This document shows, one piece after another, positions 45,474-54,641 of a stretch of DNA of 64,000 bases. Position 1 is the stretch's first letter. Each line of letters begins with the position of its first letter. The position numbers and the translations under genes were made by a program. A model generated the notes under the pieces. It worked only from the letters and a program-made list of their open reading frames with translations, ran no database searches and was not told the origin of the DNA. The stretch spans positions 237,168 to 301,167 of the forward strand of contig NZ_JAKWJS010000006.1 in NCBI RefSeq assembly GCF_022761115.1, written 5' to 3'. The stretch is from Dyella sp. RRB7 (GTDB lineage Bacteria; Pseudomonadota; Gammaproteobacteria; Xanthomonadales; Rhodanobacteraceae).

Positions 45474-46958
45474 GTGAACGCAAGCCTGAAACCCGCAGTA
45501 GATACCGCCAACCTTCGCAGCAAGAACCTGATTGGTGGCAAGTGGAAAGACGCCCATTCCGGTCAAACGATCGCTGTTGAGAATCCTGCCAACGAAAGCA
45601 TCCTCGCCTATGTGCCACAAGGCCAGGCGGAGGACATCAATGAAGCCGTGAAGGTAGCGCGCGCCACATTCGAGTCGCCGGCTTGGCGCAAGATCCGCCC
45701 GATCGACCGTGGTCGCCTGCTGGAGAATATTGCGCGCAAGGTTGAGGAACATGCCGACGAGCTGGCTTACCTGGAGTCCTTGGACACGGGCAAGGCGGTC
45801 TCTTTCGCCAAGGTGATCGACTTGCCCTCCACCATCGATGTCTTCCGCTATATGGGCGGATGGTGTTCCAAGCTCGGCGGCATCACGCCGCCGATTTCCT
45901 TCGACGGCAAGGAATACCACGCTTACACTCGTCGTGAACCGATCGGGGTCGTCGGTGCCATCACACCATGGAATTACCCATTGGCATTGGGCTCCTGGAA
46001 GATCGCCTCGGCGCTGGCCGCCGGTTGCACCGTGGTGATGAAGCCCACAGAGTTGACGCCCCTTAGCACGCTCCGTTTGGCAGAGATTTGCCTTGAGGCA
46101 GGACTGCCGGAAGGCGCGCTAAACATCGTCAACGGCTATGGCCATGAGGCGGGCGAGGCGCTGGCACGCCATCCGGATGTCGACAAGATCACTTTCACCG
46201 GTTCCACGGTTGTCGGCAAAAAGATCGTCGAGTACGCACTGGGCAACATGAAGCGCGTGACGCTCGAGCTTGGCGGCAAGTCACCAAGCATCGTGTTTGG
46301 CGACGCGGATCTCGACCAGGTGGGTCTCGGTGCGGCACTCGCCGTTTTCTTCAACTCGGGACAGATCTGTTTCGCTGCCAGCCGATTGCTGGTGCAGGAA
46401 AGCGTCTACGACAAGGTCGTGGAAGCCGTAGCCGCCGTGGCCTCCCAGTTCAAGGTGGGTAATGGCCAGGAGCCGGACACCTTGTTGGGGCCGCTGGTGT
46501 CACGTAAGCAGCAAGAGCGTGTGCTGGGCTACATCCAGTCTGGCCAGGAGCAGGGCGCAAAGCTGGTCTATGGCGGTCAGAAGGTGGGCGATAAGGGGTA
46601 CTTCCTGCAGCCGACGGTGTTCGCCGACGCCGATCAATCCATGAAGATCGTTCGCGAAGAAATCTTCGGCCCGGTGGTGAGCATCATCCGCTTCAAGGAT
46701 GAGGAAGAAGCGATTCGTATCGCCAACGATACGACCTATGGCCTGGCGGCCAACATCTGGACTCGCGACATCAAGAAGGCCCACCGCGTGGCGCATCGTC
46801 TGCAGGCCGGTTCCGTCTGGATCAACTGCCACGGCGTCATCGATCCGGCTGCGCCCTTCGGTGGCTTCAAGCAGTCGGGGTGGGGGCGGGAAATCTCCGA
46901 GGAAGGCCTGCACGCGTACACGGAAACCAAGACGGTCTGTGCGCTGCTGGACGACTGA
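45474..46958 (+). CDS. cymC: p-cumic aldehyde dehydrogenase, CymC-like
   Basis: 494-residue NAD-dependent aldehyde dehydrogenase starting on a GTG at 45474 with GGGAG upstream. Key residues are the PWNYP segment (165-169), FTGSTVVGK (NAD binding, 241-249), catalytic Glu265 in LELGGKSP and nucleophile Cys299 in NSGQICFA. Predicted to convert p-cumic aldehyde to p-cumate in the cytoplasm. It follows cymB by 54 bases. The betaine/benzaldehyde dehydrogenase group is the closest class by eye. Confidence 0.85.
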   Translation: MNASLKPAVDTANLRSKNLIGGKWKDAHSGQTIAVENPANESILAYVPQGQAEDINEAVKVARATFESPAWRKIRPIDRGRLLENIARKVEEHADELAYLESLDTGKAVSFAKVIDLPSTIDVFRYMGGWCSKLGGITPPISFDGKEYHAYTRREPIGVVGAITPWNYPLALGSWKIASALAAGCTVVMKPTELTPLSTLRLAEICLEAGLPEGALNIVNGYGHEAGEALARHPDVDKITFTGSTVVGKKIVEYALGNMKRVTLELGGKSPSIVFGDADLDQVGLGAALAVFFNSGQICFAASRLLVQESVYDKVVEAVAAVASQFKVGNGQEPDTLLGPLVSRKQQERVLGYIQSGQEQGAKLVYGGQKVGDKGYFLQPTVFADADQSMKIVREEIFGPVVSIIRFKDEEEAIRIANDTTYGLAANIWTRDIKKAHRVAHRLQAGSVWINCHGVIDPAAPFGGFKQSGWGREISEEGLHAYTETKTVCALLDD

Positions 46959-47004
46959 ACCTATTTTTCACTGAACTTGCGGGTGCATCCCGAGGAGACC
47001 AGTC

Positions 47005-48135
47005 ATGTGGGAATACGTCAAATATTACTTCGCGCCACTCGTCCAGGTGTTGGCCATTGCGGGCTTTTACTTGGGCGGAAGTTACACGTGGATTGCGATC
47101 GGTGCCTTTCCAGCGATCGCTGTTCTGGATGCCATGCTGCCCTTGGACCTGAAGCCGCGGCGGATGCAGAGCCACTTCTGGGCCTACTTGCCCGTGTGGA
47201 TCTCGACGCTGTTGCTGCCGGTCATGTACTTCACCTTCGCGTGGGCGGTGAAGCACAACGATCTGACCAGTTGGCAACTGGCAGCTGGCGTGGCGGGCTT
47301 GGCTTGGTTGTCGGTGGTGCCTGGCGTACCGGCTACGCATGAGCTTTACCACTCTCGTGGCCGCTTGGCCCGATTCGCGGGCCGTTATGGCCAGATTGCG
47401 TTCCTGGACACCATGCGTATGGAAGTCCATGTCGTGGGTCATCACCGCGACGTGGGTACGGCGGACGATTGTGATACCGCGCCGCGCGGTACCAACCTCT
47501 ACAAGTTCGTGGGCCGTTCGATGGTGGAATCGACACGCCTGGAACTCAAGCTGGATGCCGACACGTTGGCCAAGCGCGGCTACAGCCGCTATGGCATTCG
47601 TCACTCGGTGTGGCGCGCGTTACTCGCTGTGGTGGTGTTCTTGGGCATCATCCATGCGATTGGTGGTTGGCATGCGGTGGAGTTGTGTTCGATCTCGATG
47701 GTGATTGCCCGATTCTGGGTCGAGGCTTTCAACTACTACCAGCACTTCGGTCAGATACGTGTCGAGGGTACGCCGATCGAGAAACGCCATGTGTGGAACC
47801 ACTACGGCACACTCTCCCGGTTGTATGCCTTCGAGATCACCAATCACGCCGACCATCACCTCAACTCGTACATCCCGTATTACAAGCTGGTGCCGGACAT
47901 GGGAGCGATCATCATGCCAAGCATCATCGTCTGCTTCTTGTCCGGGTTCATTCCTCCGCTTTGGTACAGCGCCATCATCAAGCCGGCCTTGAAGCGCTGG
48001 GATAACGAGTTTGCCTCCTCCGGCGAACGAACGCTGGCGCGTGAGCAGAACCGCAGGGCGGGCTGGGATGACTGGTTTGATGAGCCGCCGAGCCAGGCGC
48101 GTCGTGGCAGCACGGCTGTCGCCGTGCACGGCTGA
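47005..48135 (+). CDS. cymAa: p-cymene methyl hydroxylase, membrane di-iron oxygenase (CymAa/XylM type)
   Basis: 376-residue integral membrane non-heme di-iron monooxygenase. Histidine boxes are HELYH (112-116), HVVGHH (142-147), NYYQHFG (243-249) and NHADHH (280-285), the exact set of the AlkB/XylM family. Four to six hydrophobic helices are visible. Predicted reaction: O2-dependent hydroxylation of the p-cymene methyl group to p-cumic alcohol, with electrons from the CymAb reductase. GAGGAG precedes the ATG. The operon is interrupted here by a small isomerase-like gene before the reductase, which is unusual. Confidence 0.88.
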   Translation: MWEYVKYYFAPLVQVLAIAGFYLGGSYTWIAIGAFPAIAVLDAMLPLDLKPRRMQSHFWAYLPVWISTLLLPVMYFTFAWAVKHNDLTSWQLAAGVAGLAWLSVVPGVPATHELYHSRGRLARFAGRYGQIAFLDTMRMEVHVVGHHRDVGTADDCDTAPRGTNLYKFVGRSMVESTRLELKLDADTLAKRGYSRYGIRHSVWRALLAVVVFLGIIHAIGGWHAVELCSISMVIARFWVEAFNYYQHFGQIRVEGTPIEKRHVWNHYGTLSRLYAFEITNHADHHLNSYIPYYKLVPDMGAIIMPSIIVCFLSGFIPPLWYSAIIKPALKRWDNEFASSGERTLAREQNRRAGWDDWFDEPPSQARRGSTAVAVHG

Positions 48136-48155
48136 TCGTGAGGGCGACGATAGCC

Positions 48156-48650
48156 ATGAGCCAGGAAGAGTCATTACTGAAGGCCTTTCAACGCAGAATG
48201 ATCGGACATGCCATGTTGATCCTGCTGATCGGTATGTTCGCCGGCATCGGGTTGCTGGTGAGTCTGATCGGCGGCGTCGAAGTCTTGCCCGGTTCACTGC
48301 TGCCCCTGCATTTGCCGGGTAACCCGGATGCGTGGGTACGGATCCACTTAGGGCAGATGCTCAACGCGTTCCTGATCGTGCTGATCGCGCTGATCTTGCC
48401 GCTGCTTGGATTCAGCGCAGGTGGCGGGCGCCGGATTGGCTGGTTGATCGTTGCGACCGGCTGGGCCAACACGATCTTCTATTGGGCGGCCTTGTTTGCT
48501 CCCAATCGCGCATTGACCTTCGGTGACAACCGATTGGGCGTCTCCAACACGGCATCGGTCATGGGTCTTATTCCGGCACTGCTGTTCGCGATCATCTCGA
48601 TCATCGTGGTCGCTGCGGTAGCCATTCGTGCCTTCCGGCGTGATGCCTGA
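48156..48650 (+). CDS. styrene-oxide-isomerase-like (StyC-like) membrane protein
   Basis: 164 residues with four hydrophobic helices, the size and topology of styrene oxide isomerase. Recognisable StyC blocks are FQRRMIGHAML, LIGGVEVLPG, HLPGNPDAWVRIHLGQMLN, GWANTIFYW and APNRALTFG. From memory, the heme-b enzyme of Pseudomonas uses His58, Asn64, Asp95 and Tyr103; the equivalents here are His64, Asn70, Thr101 (in place of Asp) and Tyr109. A Meinwald-type epoxide-to-aldehyde isomerisation is therefore plausible, though the Asp change may alter it. The gene sits between cymAa and cymAb. I preferred the ATG at 48156; a GTG at 48138 would add six residues. Confidence 0.78.
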   Translation: MSQEESLLKAFQRRMIGHAMLILLIGMFAGIGLLVSLIGGVEVLPGSLLPLHLPGNPDAWVRIHLGQMLNAFLIVLIALILPLLGFSAGGGRRIGWLIVATGWANTIFYWAALFAPNRALTFGDNRLGVSNTASVMGLIPALLFAIISIIVVAAVAIRAFRRDA

Positions 48651-48678
48651 TCGTCAACATCTTTCCTTTTGGTGAGCG

Positions 48679-49734
48679 ATGTCAAACTTCTTCAAGTCCG
48701 TCTTCGGCAAGGCTTCGCCGAAGCAGCTTCAGGTCCTTCCCCAGAACGTAACCATTCCGATCGAACCCGGGAAAACGCTGCTCGAAGCTGCGCTGGCTGC
48801 GGGCATTGTCTATCCCCATGACTGCACGGTGGGAAATTGCGCTTCTTGCAAATCACGCTTGAAGCAGGGGCGGGTACGTGAGGCCACGCCATTCGGCTAT
48901 ACGTTATCGAAGGAAGAACTGGATGCCGGCTACATCCTTGCGTGCCAGGCTTTTCCACGCGACGAGCTGACCGTAGTTGAACTCGATTCACCCTCGGAAA
49001 GCCTGCCACCGCCCGGGAAGTTCGCGGCGACCATCACGAGCACCGAAATCCTCACGCACGACATCCTGCGCGTGACGGTCAAGACCGATGGGCCAGTCAA
49101 TTACGTGGCGGGTCAGTACGCCAATCTGCTCGTGCCGGGGGCGTCCCGTGCCCGTTCGTACTCCTTCGCCAATGCGCCACAACGCAAGGGCAGGGATGTG
49201 CTGGATTTCTACATCCGCAAAGTCCCCGGTGGCGAATTCACGGAAGCCTTGTTCCGAGGCGAATTGAACGGCAAGCCGCTTGGCATGGAGGCGCCGCTCG
49301 GCACCTTCCACCTTCGCGGTGGTGATGCGCCGATGGTGTGTATCGCCGGTGGAAGCGGTTTGGCACCACTGGTCAGCATCCTTGAGCACGCGCGGGTCAC
49401 CAAGATCAAGCGTCGCTGCACGCTGCTGTTCGGTGCCAGAACACAGGCTGACCTTTACCAGCTAGACGCCATCAAGAACATCGCCGCGCATTGGCAAGAC
49501 CACTTCGAGTTCGTGCCGGTGCTTTCCCATGAGCCGGCCGATAGCGATTGGTCCGGGGCGCGTGGATTCGTCACGGATCACATCGATGCCCGGTTCTGCC
49601 TGGGAGCGGAAGGCTATCTGTGCGGCCCTCCGCCCATGATCGACTCGGCCATTTCCAGGCTCACGCAGTTCGGCATTCCGATCAACCACGTGCATTACGA
49701 CAAGTTCACGGACAGCAGGGATCTAAACCAATAA
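48679..49734 (+). CDS. cymAb: CymAb-like ferredoxin/FAD reductase of the p-cymene monooxygenase
   Basis: 351-residue NADH-dependent electron-transfer protein of the XylA type. An N-terminal plant-type 2Fe-2S domain has Cys49, Cys54, Cys57 and Cys89 (C-x4-C-x2-C-x31-C). The FAD-binding domain has RARSYSFAN (157-165), and the NAD domain has CIAGGSGLAPLVSIL and the terminal YLCGPPPMIDSA. It would supply electrons from NADH to CymAa. The ATG is 28 bases downstream of the StyC-like gene. Confidence 0.88.
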   Translation: MSNFFKSVFGKASPKQLQVLPQNVTIPIEPGKTLLEAALAAGIVYPHDCTVGNCASCKSRLKQGRVREATPFGYTLSKEELDAGYILACQAFPRDELTVVELDSPSESLPPPGKFAATITSTEILTHDILRVTVKTDGPVNYVAGQYANLLVPGASRARSYSFANAPQRKGRDVLDFYIRKVPGGEFTEALFRGELNGKPLGMEAPLGTFHLRGGDAPMVCIAGGSGLAPLVSILEHARVTKIKRRCTLLFGARTQADLYQLDAIKNIAAHWQDHFEFVPVLSHEPADSDWSGARGFVTDHIDARFCLGAEGYLCGPPPMIDSAISRLTQFGIPINHVHYDKFTDSRDLNQ

Positions 49735-49770
49735 GGCCGACTTCATGTCGGCAGCACCGGAGGGGAGATC

Positions 49771-51153
49771 ATGAAATTGAACTACCTGGCAAAGATTTCC
49801 GGATGTTCCATGATGGCACTTTGGGCCGGCGCGGTCGGTGCCACGGACGCCTTCAATTTGATCGGACATGGGCCGGTCTCGGAAGCGATGGGTGGCATCG
49901 GCGTGGCCTACGACATTGGCCCGGGCGCGATGGTGACCAATCCCGCCACGCTCTTGCTGATGCCCGAGGGCAGTCGCTTCGACGTCGGCATGGATATCGT
50001 CACGGCCGATTACGACATCCAGAACAGGTTGACAGGAGAAGTGGCCGACTCACACACCATGGGGCGGAACAACGGCCCGTACTATGCCCCGGAAATTGCG
50101 TATGTGTGGCGCCAAGGCCGCTACGCCGTGGGTATCGGTGCCTTCGCATCCGATGGCGTGGGGACCCAGTTCAGCGCCGACAGCTTTCTCTCGCATACAC
50201 TCGTGAATAACTTGGATACGGGCCTTCGCGACTATTCACGCCTGTTGGTCCTGCGCATCCCGCTTTCGGTGGCTTATCAGGTGACCGACAAGTTGTCCGT
50301 GGGTGCATCGCTGGATGCGGTATGGACCGGCGTGAACCTGGGGCTGCTTCTCGATACCACGCAGCTTGGCAGTTTTGCCGAGCAGGGGCGGCTGAAGGGA
50401 TCATTGGTGCCTACGCTCCTGAGCATTCCAGAGCTCTCGGGTGGTTATCTCGACTTCAACAACAACCAGATCGCCGGCGGCAAGGCTGAATCCTGGGGCC
50501 TTGGCGGACGCGTGGGTCTGACCTACCAGGTCGAGCCCGAAACCTTGCTGGGTCTGTCCTATAACTTCAAGACCCATGTGGGGGATCTGACGGGTGGTGC
50601 CAACCTGACGGCCGTCAGTGCCTTGGTCGGCAACATTCCACTCGCTGGCGAAGTGGCCTTGCGTCACTTTGAAATGCCGGCGCAGATAACGGCGGGCGCC
50701 AGCCATCGGTTCACGGACCAATTCAGCGTGGCCTTCGACTACCAGCGTGTGTTCTGGCGCAGTGTGTTGAAGGACATCGACGTGGCCTTTGTTCAGGGCG
50801 GTACGGGCGGCACGCTGGGTCTGGCTTTCCCGCTCAACTACCGCGACACCAATGTGTTTGCGCTGGGCACGGAGTACCGTTACGACGCGCACTGGACCTT
50901 CCGTGGTGGTTTCCACTATGCCCAGGAGGCCGCACCGGGCTCCGGCACTCTGGCGCTCATTCCTTCCACGCCGACCACCAACGTGACCGGTGGCGTTGCC
51001 TATGCCTTCGGCCATGGCAGTTCCGTCGATTTCGCGATTGCCTATGGTTTTCGCAAGACGGATTACAACAGCAGTTTGCCTGACACCGCCGTGCCGGTGG
51101 TGGAGCGACATGGGCAAACCGTGGCCGCCATCACCTATACCGGGCACTTCTGA
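49771..51153 (+). CDS. cymD: FadL/TodX-family outer-membrane channel, CymD-like
   Basis: 460 residues with a signal peptide (about 1-24, ending near GAVGATD). The FadL N-terminal hatch pattern reads NLIGHGPVSEAMGGIGVAYDIGPGAMVTNPATL. A beta-barrel sequence follows, ending in VAAITYTGHF with a terminal aromatic. Family members let hydrophobic aromatic compounds (toluene, p-cymene) cross the outer membrane. It is placed after the monooxygenase genes, as in the P. putida cym operon. AGGGGAGA precedes the ATG. Confidence 0.85.
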   Translation: MKLNYLAKISGCSMMALWAGAVGATDAFNLIGHGPVSEAMGGIGVAYDIGPGAMVTNPATLLLMPEGSRFDVGMDIVTADYDIQNRLTGEVADSHTMGRNNGPYYAPEIAYVWRQGRYAVGIGAFASDGVGTQFSADSFLSHTLVNNLDTGLRDYSRLLVLRIPLSVAYQVTDKLSVGASLDAVWTGVNLGLLLDTTQLGSFAEQGRLKGSLVPTLLSIPELSGGYLDFNNNQIAGGKAESWGLGGRVGLTYQVEPETLLGLSYNFKTHVGDLTGGANLTAVSALVGNIPLAGEVALRHFEMPAQITAGASHRFTDQFSVAFDYQRVFWRSVLKDIDVAFVQGGTGGTLGLAFPLNYRDTNVFALGTEYRYDAHWTFRGGFHYAQEAAPGSGTLALIPSTPTTNVTGGVAYAFGHGSSVDFAIAYGFRKTDYNSSLPDTAVPVVERHGQTVAAITYTGHF

Positions 51154-51216
51154 CATGAAAGGCATGGCGATTGGATACGGCAGTGCCCAGGATCACCTTG
51201 ATTTCGAAGGTGCGAG

Positions 51217-53211
51217 ATGGTTGATCGTCGATCGACGGAAGCACCGGGCATGGACATGAGTAGTGCCATCCACGCAACAGTTTCCGCTGGCTCCAAAGGG
51301 GATGTCTTGTCTTCCTATGCGGAAACCTATGATCGATCCATCCGCGAGCCTGAGCTCTTCTGGGCCGATCAGATCGGTCGCATTTATTGGCAGGTGCCAC
51401 CCGCCGTCGTCCTCGATGCCTCCCATCCGCCCTTTCGGCGCTGGTTCGTCGGTGGCCTAACCAACCTCTGCTACAACGCGGTGGATCGTCACGTAACGGA
51501 TCGCGGGGATCAACTGGCACTGGTGGCCATCTCGACGGAAACGAATACGACCCGTGAGATCACCTACCGGGAGCTTCATGATGAGGTGAATCGTTTCGCG
51601 GCCATCCTGACCCATCTGGAAGTGGGCAAGGGTGACCGCGTGATCATCTACATGCCCAATGTCGCCGAAGCGGCCTTCGCCATGCTTGCTTGTGCGAGGA
51701 TCGGAGCCATCCACTCGGTCGTCTTTGGTGGCTTCGCCGCACACAATCTGGCCGTGCGCATTGATGATGCCGAGCCCAAGCTGTTGATCACGGCCGATGC
51801 GGGCATGCGCGGGGGCAAGGTCATTCCCTACAAGCCGCTGGTGGACAAAGCCATCGAGGAATCGATGGCACCACCGCGGAACGTGCTGGTGGTGTCGCGT
51901 GGACTGGATCCGGATTTGGCTTGGATGCCTGGCCGGGACCACGACTATTGGGCGATGCGTGACAGGCTGGCCGATGCCCGGGTGCCCGTGGAGTGGCTGG
52001 AGTCCAATGAGCCCAGCTACCTTCTCTATACCTCCGGCACGACAGGAAGACCCAAGGGCGTGCAGCGCGATGTCGGGGGCTATGCCGTGGCCTTGGCGCT
52101 CTCGATGGAAACGGTGTTCGACATCGCTCCCGGCCAGGTCATGTTTTCCACCTCGGATGTGGGTTGGGCCGTCGGGCATTCGTACAACGTCTATGGGCCG
52201 TTGCTGCTGGGCGCGACGTCATTGCTCTATGAGGGTTTGCCGATCTGCCCGGATGCCGGTATCTGGTGGTCGCTGTGCGCCAAGTACGGTGTGCGTACGA
52301 TGTTTTCGTCGCCGACCGCCATCCGGGTGCTCAAGAAATCCGACCCGGACTTTATCCATCGGCACGACCTGAGCCAGCTGAAGTACCTCTTTCTCGCTGG
52401 CGAACCGCTGGATGAACCCACTGCCGAGTGGATTGCCCAGGCACTGGGCAAGCCGGTTATCGACAACTATTGGCAAACCGAAACAGGGTGGCCTGCGATT
52501 ACGCTTCAGCCGGGCCTGGAGATGAGACCGGTGAAATTCGGTTCGCCCGGGTTCCCCAATCTTGGCTACAAGATGAAGGTCGTGGACGAGCATACGGGAC
52601 AGCGCGTGAAGCCCGGCCAGAAGGGCGTGCTGGTATTCGAGTTACCGTTGCCTCCCGGCTTCATGACGACCATTTGGCGTGATGACAAACGATACATCAC
52701 CAGTTACTTCCAGCATTTCAGGGAATGCGTGTATAGCTCCCTGGACTGGGCCATCCAGGATGAGGGGGGGTATACCTTCATCCTCGGTCGGACCGATGAC
52801 GTCATCAACGTGGCTGGCCATCGCCTGGGAACACGCGAGATCGAGGAATCGGTCGCCGAGTGCAGTGACGTGGCTGAAGCGGCAGTGATTGGTGTGCCCG
52901 ACGAGATCAAGGGACAAGTTCCTGTCGTATTTGCCACCTTGCGCGGGGCGACGGCGGAGCAGGGCGCGCGCACCAACGCAGCCAATGCGATGCGGCAGAG
53001 CGTCGAGAATCGGTTGGGCGCGCTGGCGCGGCCGGCCAGGGTCTACATCGTCAATGCCTTGCCCAAGACACGTTCCGGCAAGTTGCTTCGTCGTTCGCTG
53101 CAGGCGCTGGTCATGGAGAAGGACCCGGGCGACCTGTCCACGTTGGATGATCCCAATTCACTCGAAGAGGTGCGCGGCGCGCTGCGTCGCGGCCCCGATG
53201 CCGGGAGTTGA
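51217..53211 (+). CDS. cymE: acyl-CoA synthetase of the acetate/propionate-CoA ligase type, CymE-like
   Basis: 664-residue AMP-forming ligase. Motifs are YLLYTSGTTGRPKGV (P-loop), DVGWAVGHSYNVYGP, NYWQTETGWP and the C-terminal KTRSGKLLRR with the acyl-transfer lysine. The N-terminal ACAS domain (YDRSIREPELFWADQ) places it with AcsA/PrpE. The similarity to PrpE suggests short branched or linear acids. In this pathway isobutyrate is released by CmtE, so isobutyryl-CoA formation is a sensible role (inference). Start at 51217 has AAGGTG 5 bases upstream; ATGs at 51250 and 51256 are alternatives. It is the last gene of the cym operon before a terminator-like stem. Confidence 0.85.
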   Translation: MVDRRSTEAPGMDMSSAIHATVSAGSKGDVLSSYAETYDRSIREPELFWADQIGRIYWQVPPAVVLDASHPPFRRWFVGGLTNLCYNAVDRHVTDRGDQLALVAISTETNTTREITYRELHDEVNRFAAILTHLEVGKGDRVIIYMPNVAEAAFAMLACARIGAIHSVVFGGFAAHNLAVRIDDAEPKLLITADAGMRGGKVIPYKPLVDKAIEESMAPPRNVLVVSRGLDPDLAWMPGRDHDYWAMRDRLADARVPVEWLESNEPSYLLYTSGTTGRPKGVQRDVGGYAVALALSMETVFDIAPGQVMFSTSDVGWAVGHSYNVYGPLLLGATSLLYEGLPICPDAGIWWSLCAKYGVRTMFSSPTAIRVLKKSDPDFIHRHDLSQLKYLFLAGEPLDEPTAEWIAQALGKPVIDNYWQTETGWPAITLQPGLEMRPVKFGSPGFPNLGYKMKVVDEHTGQRVKPGQKGVLVFELPLPPGFMTTIWRDDKRYITSYFQHFRECVYSSLDWAIQDEGGYTFILGRTDDVINVAGHRLGTREIEESVAECSDVAEAAVIGVPDEIKGQVPVVFATLRGATAEQGARTNAANAMRQSVENRLGALARPARVYIVNALPKTRSGKLLRRSLQALVMEKDPGDLSTLDDPNSLEEVRGALRRGPDAGS

Positions 53212-53246
53212 TTGGCCAGCCCGCACGATGCGGTGTAATGCGCCAT

Positions 53247-53280
53247 CTTGTTGCAATGCATCGTAAAACAAGGGTTTTTT
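53247..53280 (+). terminator. weak intrinsic terminator at the end of the cym operon
   Basis: CTTGTT (53247-53252) pairs with AACAAG (53267-53272) and is followed by GG and TTTTTT (53275-53280). The stem is only 6 bp, so efficiency is doubtful. Confidence 0.5.
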
Positions 53281-53325
53281 CATGTTGACACGCTTGCCTG
53301 GTGGGCAGGAAGATGCAACATATAG

Positions 53326-53339
53326 ACCGAACAGTCGGT
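53326..53339. promoter_or_regulatory. CymR-type operator 2 (ACCGAACAGTCGGT)
   Basis: The 14-base core extends outward to a 28-base imperfect palindrome with CATATAGACCG on the left and CGGTTTGTATG on the right (8 of 11 arm positions symmetric). TTGACA at 53285-53290 lies 35 bases before it, the same geometry as at operator 1. It lies 60 bases upstream of cmtAa. Confidence 0.78.
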
Positions 53340-53398
53340 TTGTATGTATTGATTATGGACGGTAAGCAACAGCACGCGAGAAGAGGAACCGGCGGCGA

Positions 53399-54607
53399 AT
53401 GTCCACGCAAGTCGAACGAATTGTCATTGCAGGCGCTGGTCAGGCGGGCGCAACGGTCGCCTTTGGGCTGCGCAAGGCCGGGTTCGATGGCTCGATCACC
53501 GTCATTGGCGATGAGGCGCATCTGCCCTACGAACGCCCCCAACTCTCCAAGGAAATGCTGAATCTGGAGAAGGGCGAGCATCGTCCGATTCGTTCGCAGG
53601 AGGATTACGAGGCGCAGAGCATCCAATTGGAACTGGGGGCACGCCTGACCCGCGTGGATGCCGATGGCCGGCAGGTGCTACTCGATGACGGGCGCAAGGT
53701 TGGTTACGACCGTTTGGTGATCGCCACGGGCGTCAAGCCGCGCCAGTTGTCGGGGCCATTCGACCATACCGGTCGCGCCTGCTATCTGCGTACGGTGGAA
53801 GATGCTCGGCGCCTGCGCGAGGACATCAGGTCGGGCAGGCCGCTGGCGATCATCGGCGGCGGTGTCATCGGTCTTGAGGTCGCGGCGGCGGCCCGTGCAG
53901 CCGGTTGCCACGTCACGGTCATCGAGGCAGGCGAGCGTCTGATGTCGCGCAGCGTTGATGAGATCGCGTCGGCATATCTGGATCGCGCCCATCGTCGCGA
54001 CGGCGTGGATATCCGCTATGGCGCCAGTGCGGTCGAACTCGGCGAGGATGGCCAGCTGAAACTGTCTGACGGCAGCGTCGTTCCTGCCCAGAGCCTGCTG
54101 GTGGGGATTGGTGTAACCCCCAATATCCAGGGGTTCGAGCACCTGGGTATCACGGACACCGCCGGTGTGCTCGTGGATGGCCATGGCCGTAGCCCCATTG
54201 GAAGCATCTATGCCACGGGTGATATCGCTTCACAGCCCCATGGCCAGGGGCACGGCCGCATCGAGACGTGGGCCAACGCTCAGGATCATGCGCTGAACCT
54301 GGTCAAGAACCTGCTCGGTGAGGACGTTCCTTACCAGTCCCCGATCTGGTTCTGGTCTGACCAGGGAAAGATCAACCTGCAGGTGGTCGGCAACGCGAAC
54401 CAAGGCAAGCGTTTCATTCGTGGCGATGAACATGGGGACGCTTTCGTTGTGTTCCGCCTTGATGACGAACGCCGAGTCACGGGCTGCACCACCATCAATT
54501 CACCCAGGGACATGGCCGTGGCCCGTCGATGGGTCAAGCAGGGCGTCCGAGTAGATCCCCAACGACTGGTCGACCCGGTCACCCCACTGCGCGACTGTGC
54601 CATTTGA
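53399..54607 (+). CDS. cmtAa: p-cumate dioxygenase ferredoxin reductase, CmtAa-like
   Basis: 402-residue FAD/NAD oxidoreductase of the BphA4/TodA type. It has the FAD motif IVIAGAGQAGATVAFGLRKAG (8-28), PYERPQLSKE, the NAD motif LAIIGGGVIGLEVAAAAR near 150 and the second FAD contact IYATGDIASQ near 270. It passes electrons from NADH to the Rieske ferredoxin encoded at 58230. First gene of the cmt operon under operator 2. Confidence 0.88.
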   Translation: MSTQVERIVIAGAGQAGATVAFGLRKAGFDGSITVIGDEAHLPYERPQLSKEMLNLEKGEHRPIRSQEDYEAQSIQLELGARLTRVDADGRQVLLDDGRKVGYDRLVIATGVKPRQLSGPFDHTGRACYLRTVEDARRLREDIRSGRPLAIIGGGVIGLEVAAAARAAGCHVTVIEAGERLMSRSVDEIASAYLDRAHRRDGVDIRYGASAVELGEDGQLKLSDGSVVPAQSLLVGIGVTPNIQGFEHLGITDTAGVLVDGHGRSPIGSIYATGDIASQPHGQGHGRIETWANAQDHALNLVKNLLGEDVPYQSPIWFWSDQGKINLQVVGNANQGKRFIRGDEHGDAFVVFRLDDERRVTGCTTINSPRDMAVARRWVKQGVRVDPQRLVDPVTPLRDCAI

Positions 54608-54641
54608 ATAGCAACGCGATTGAATTGCGAGGAGAACATCC

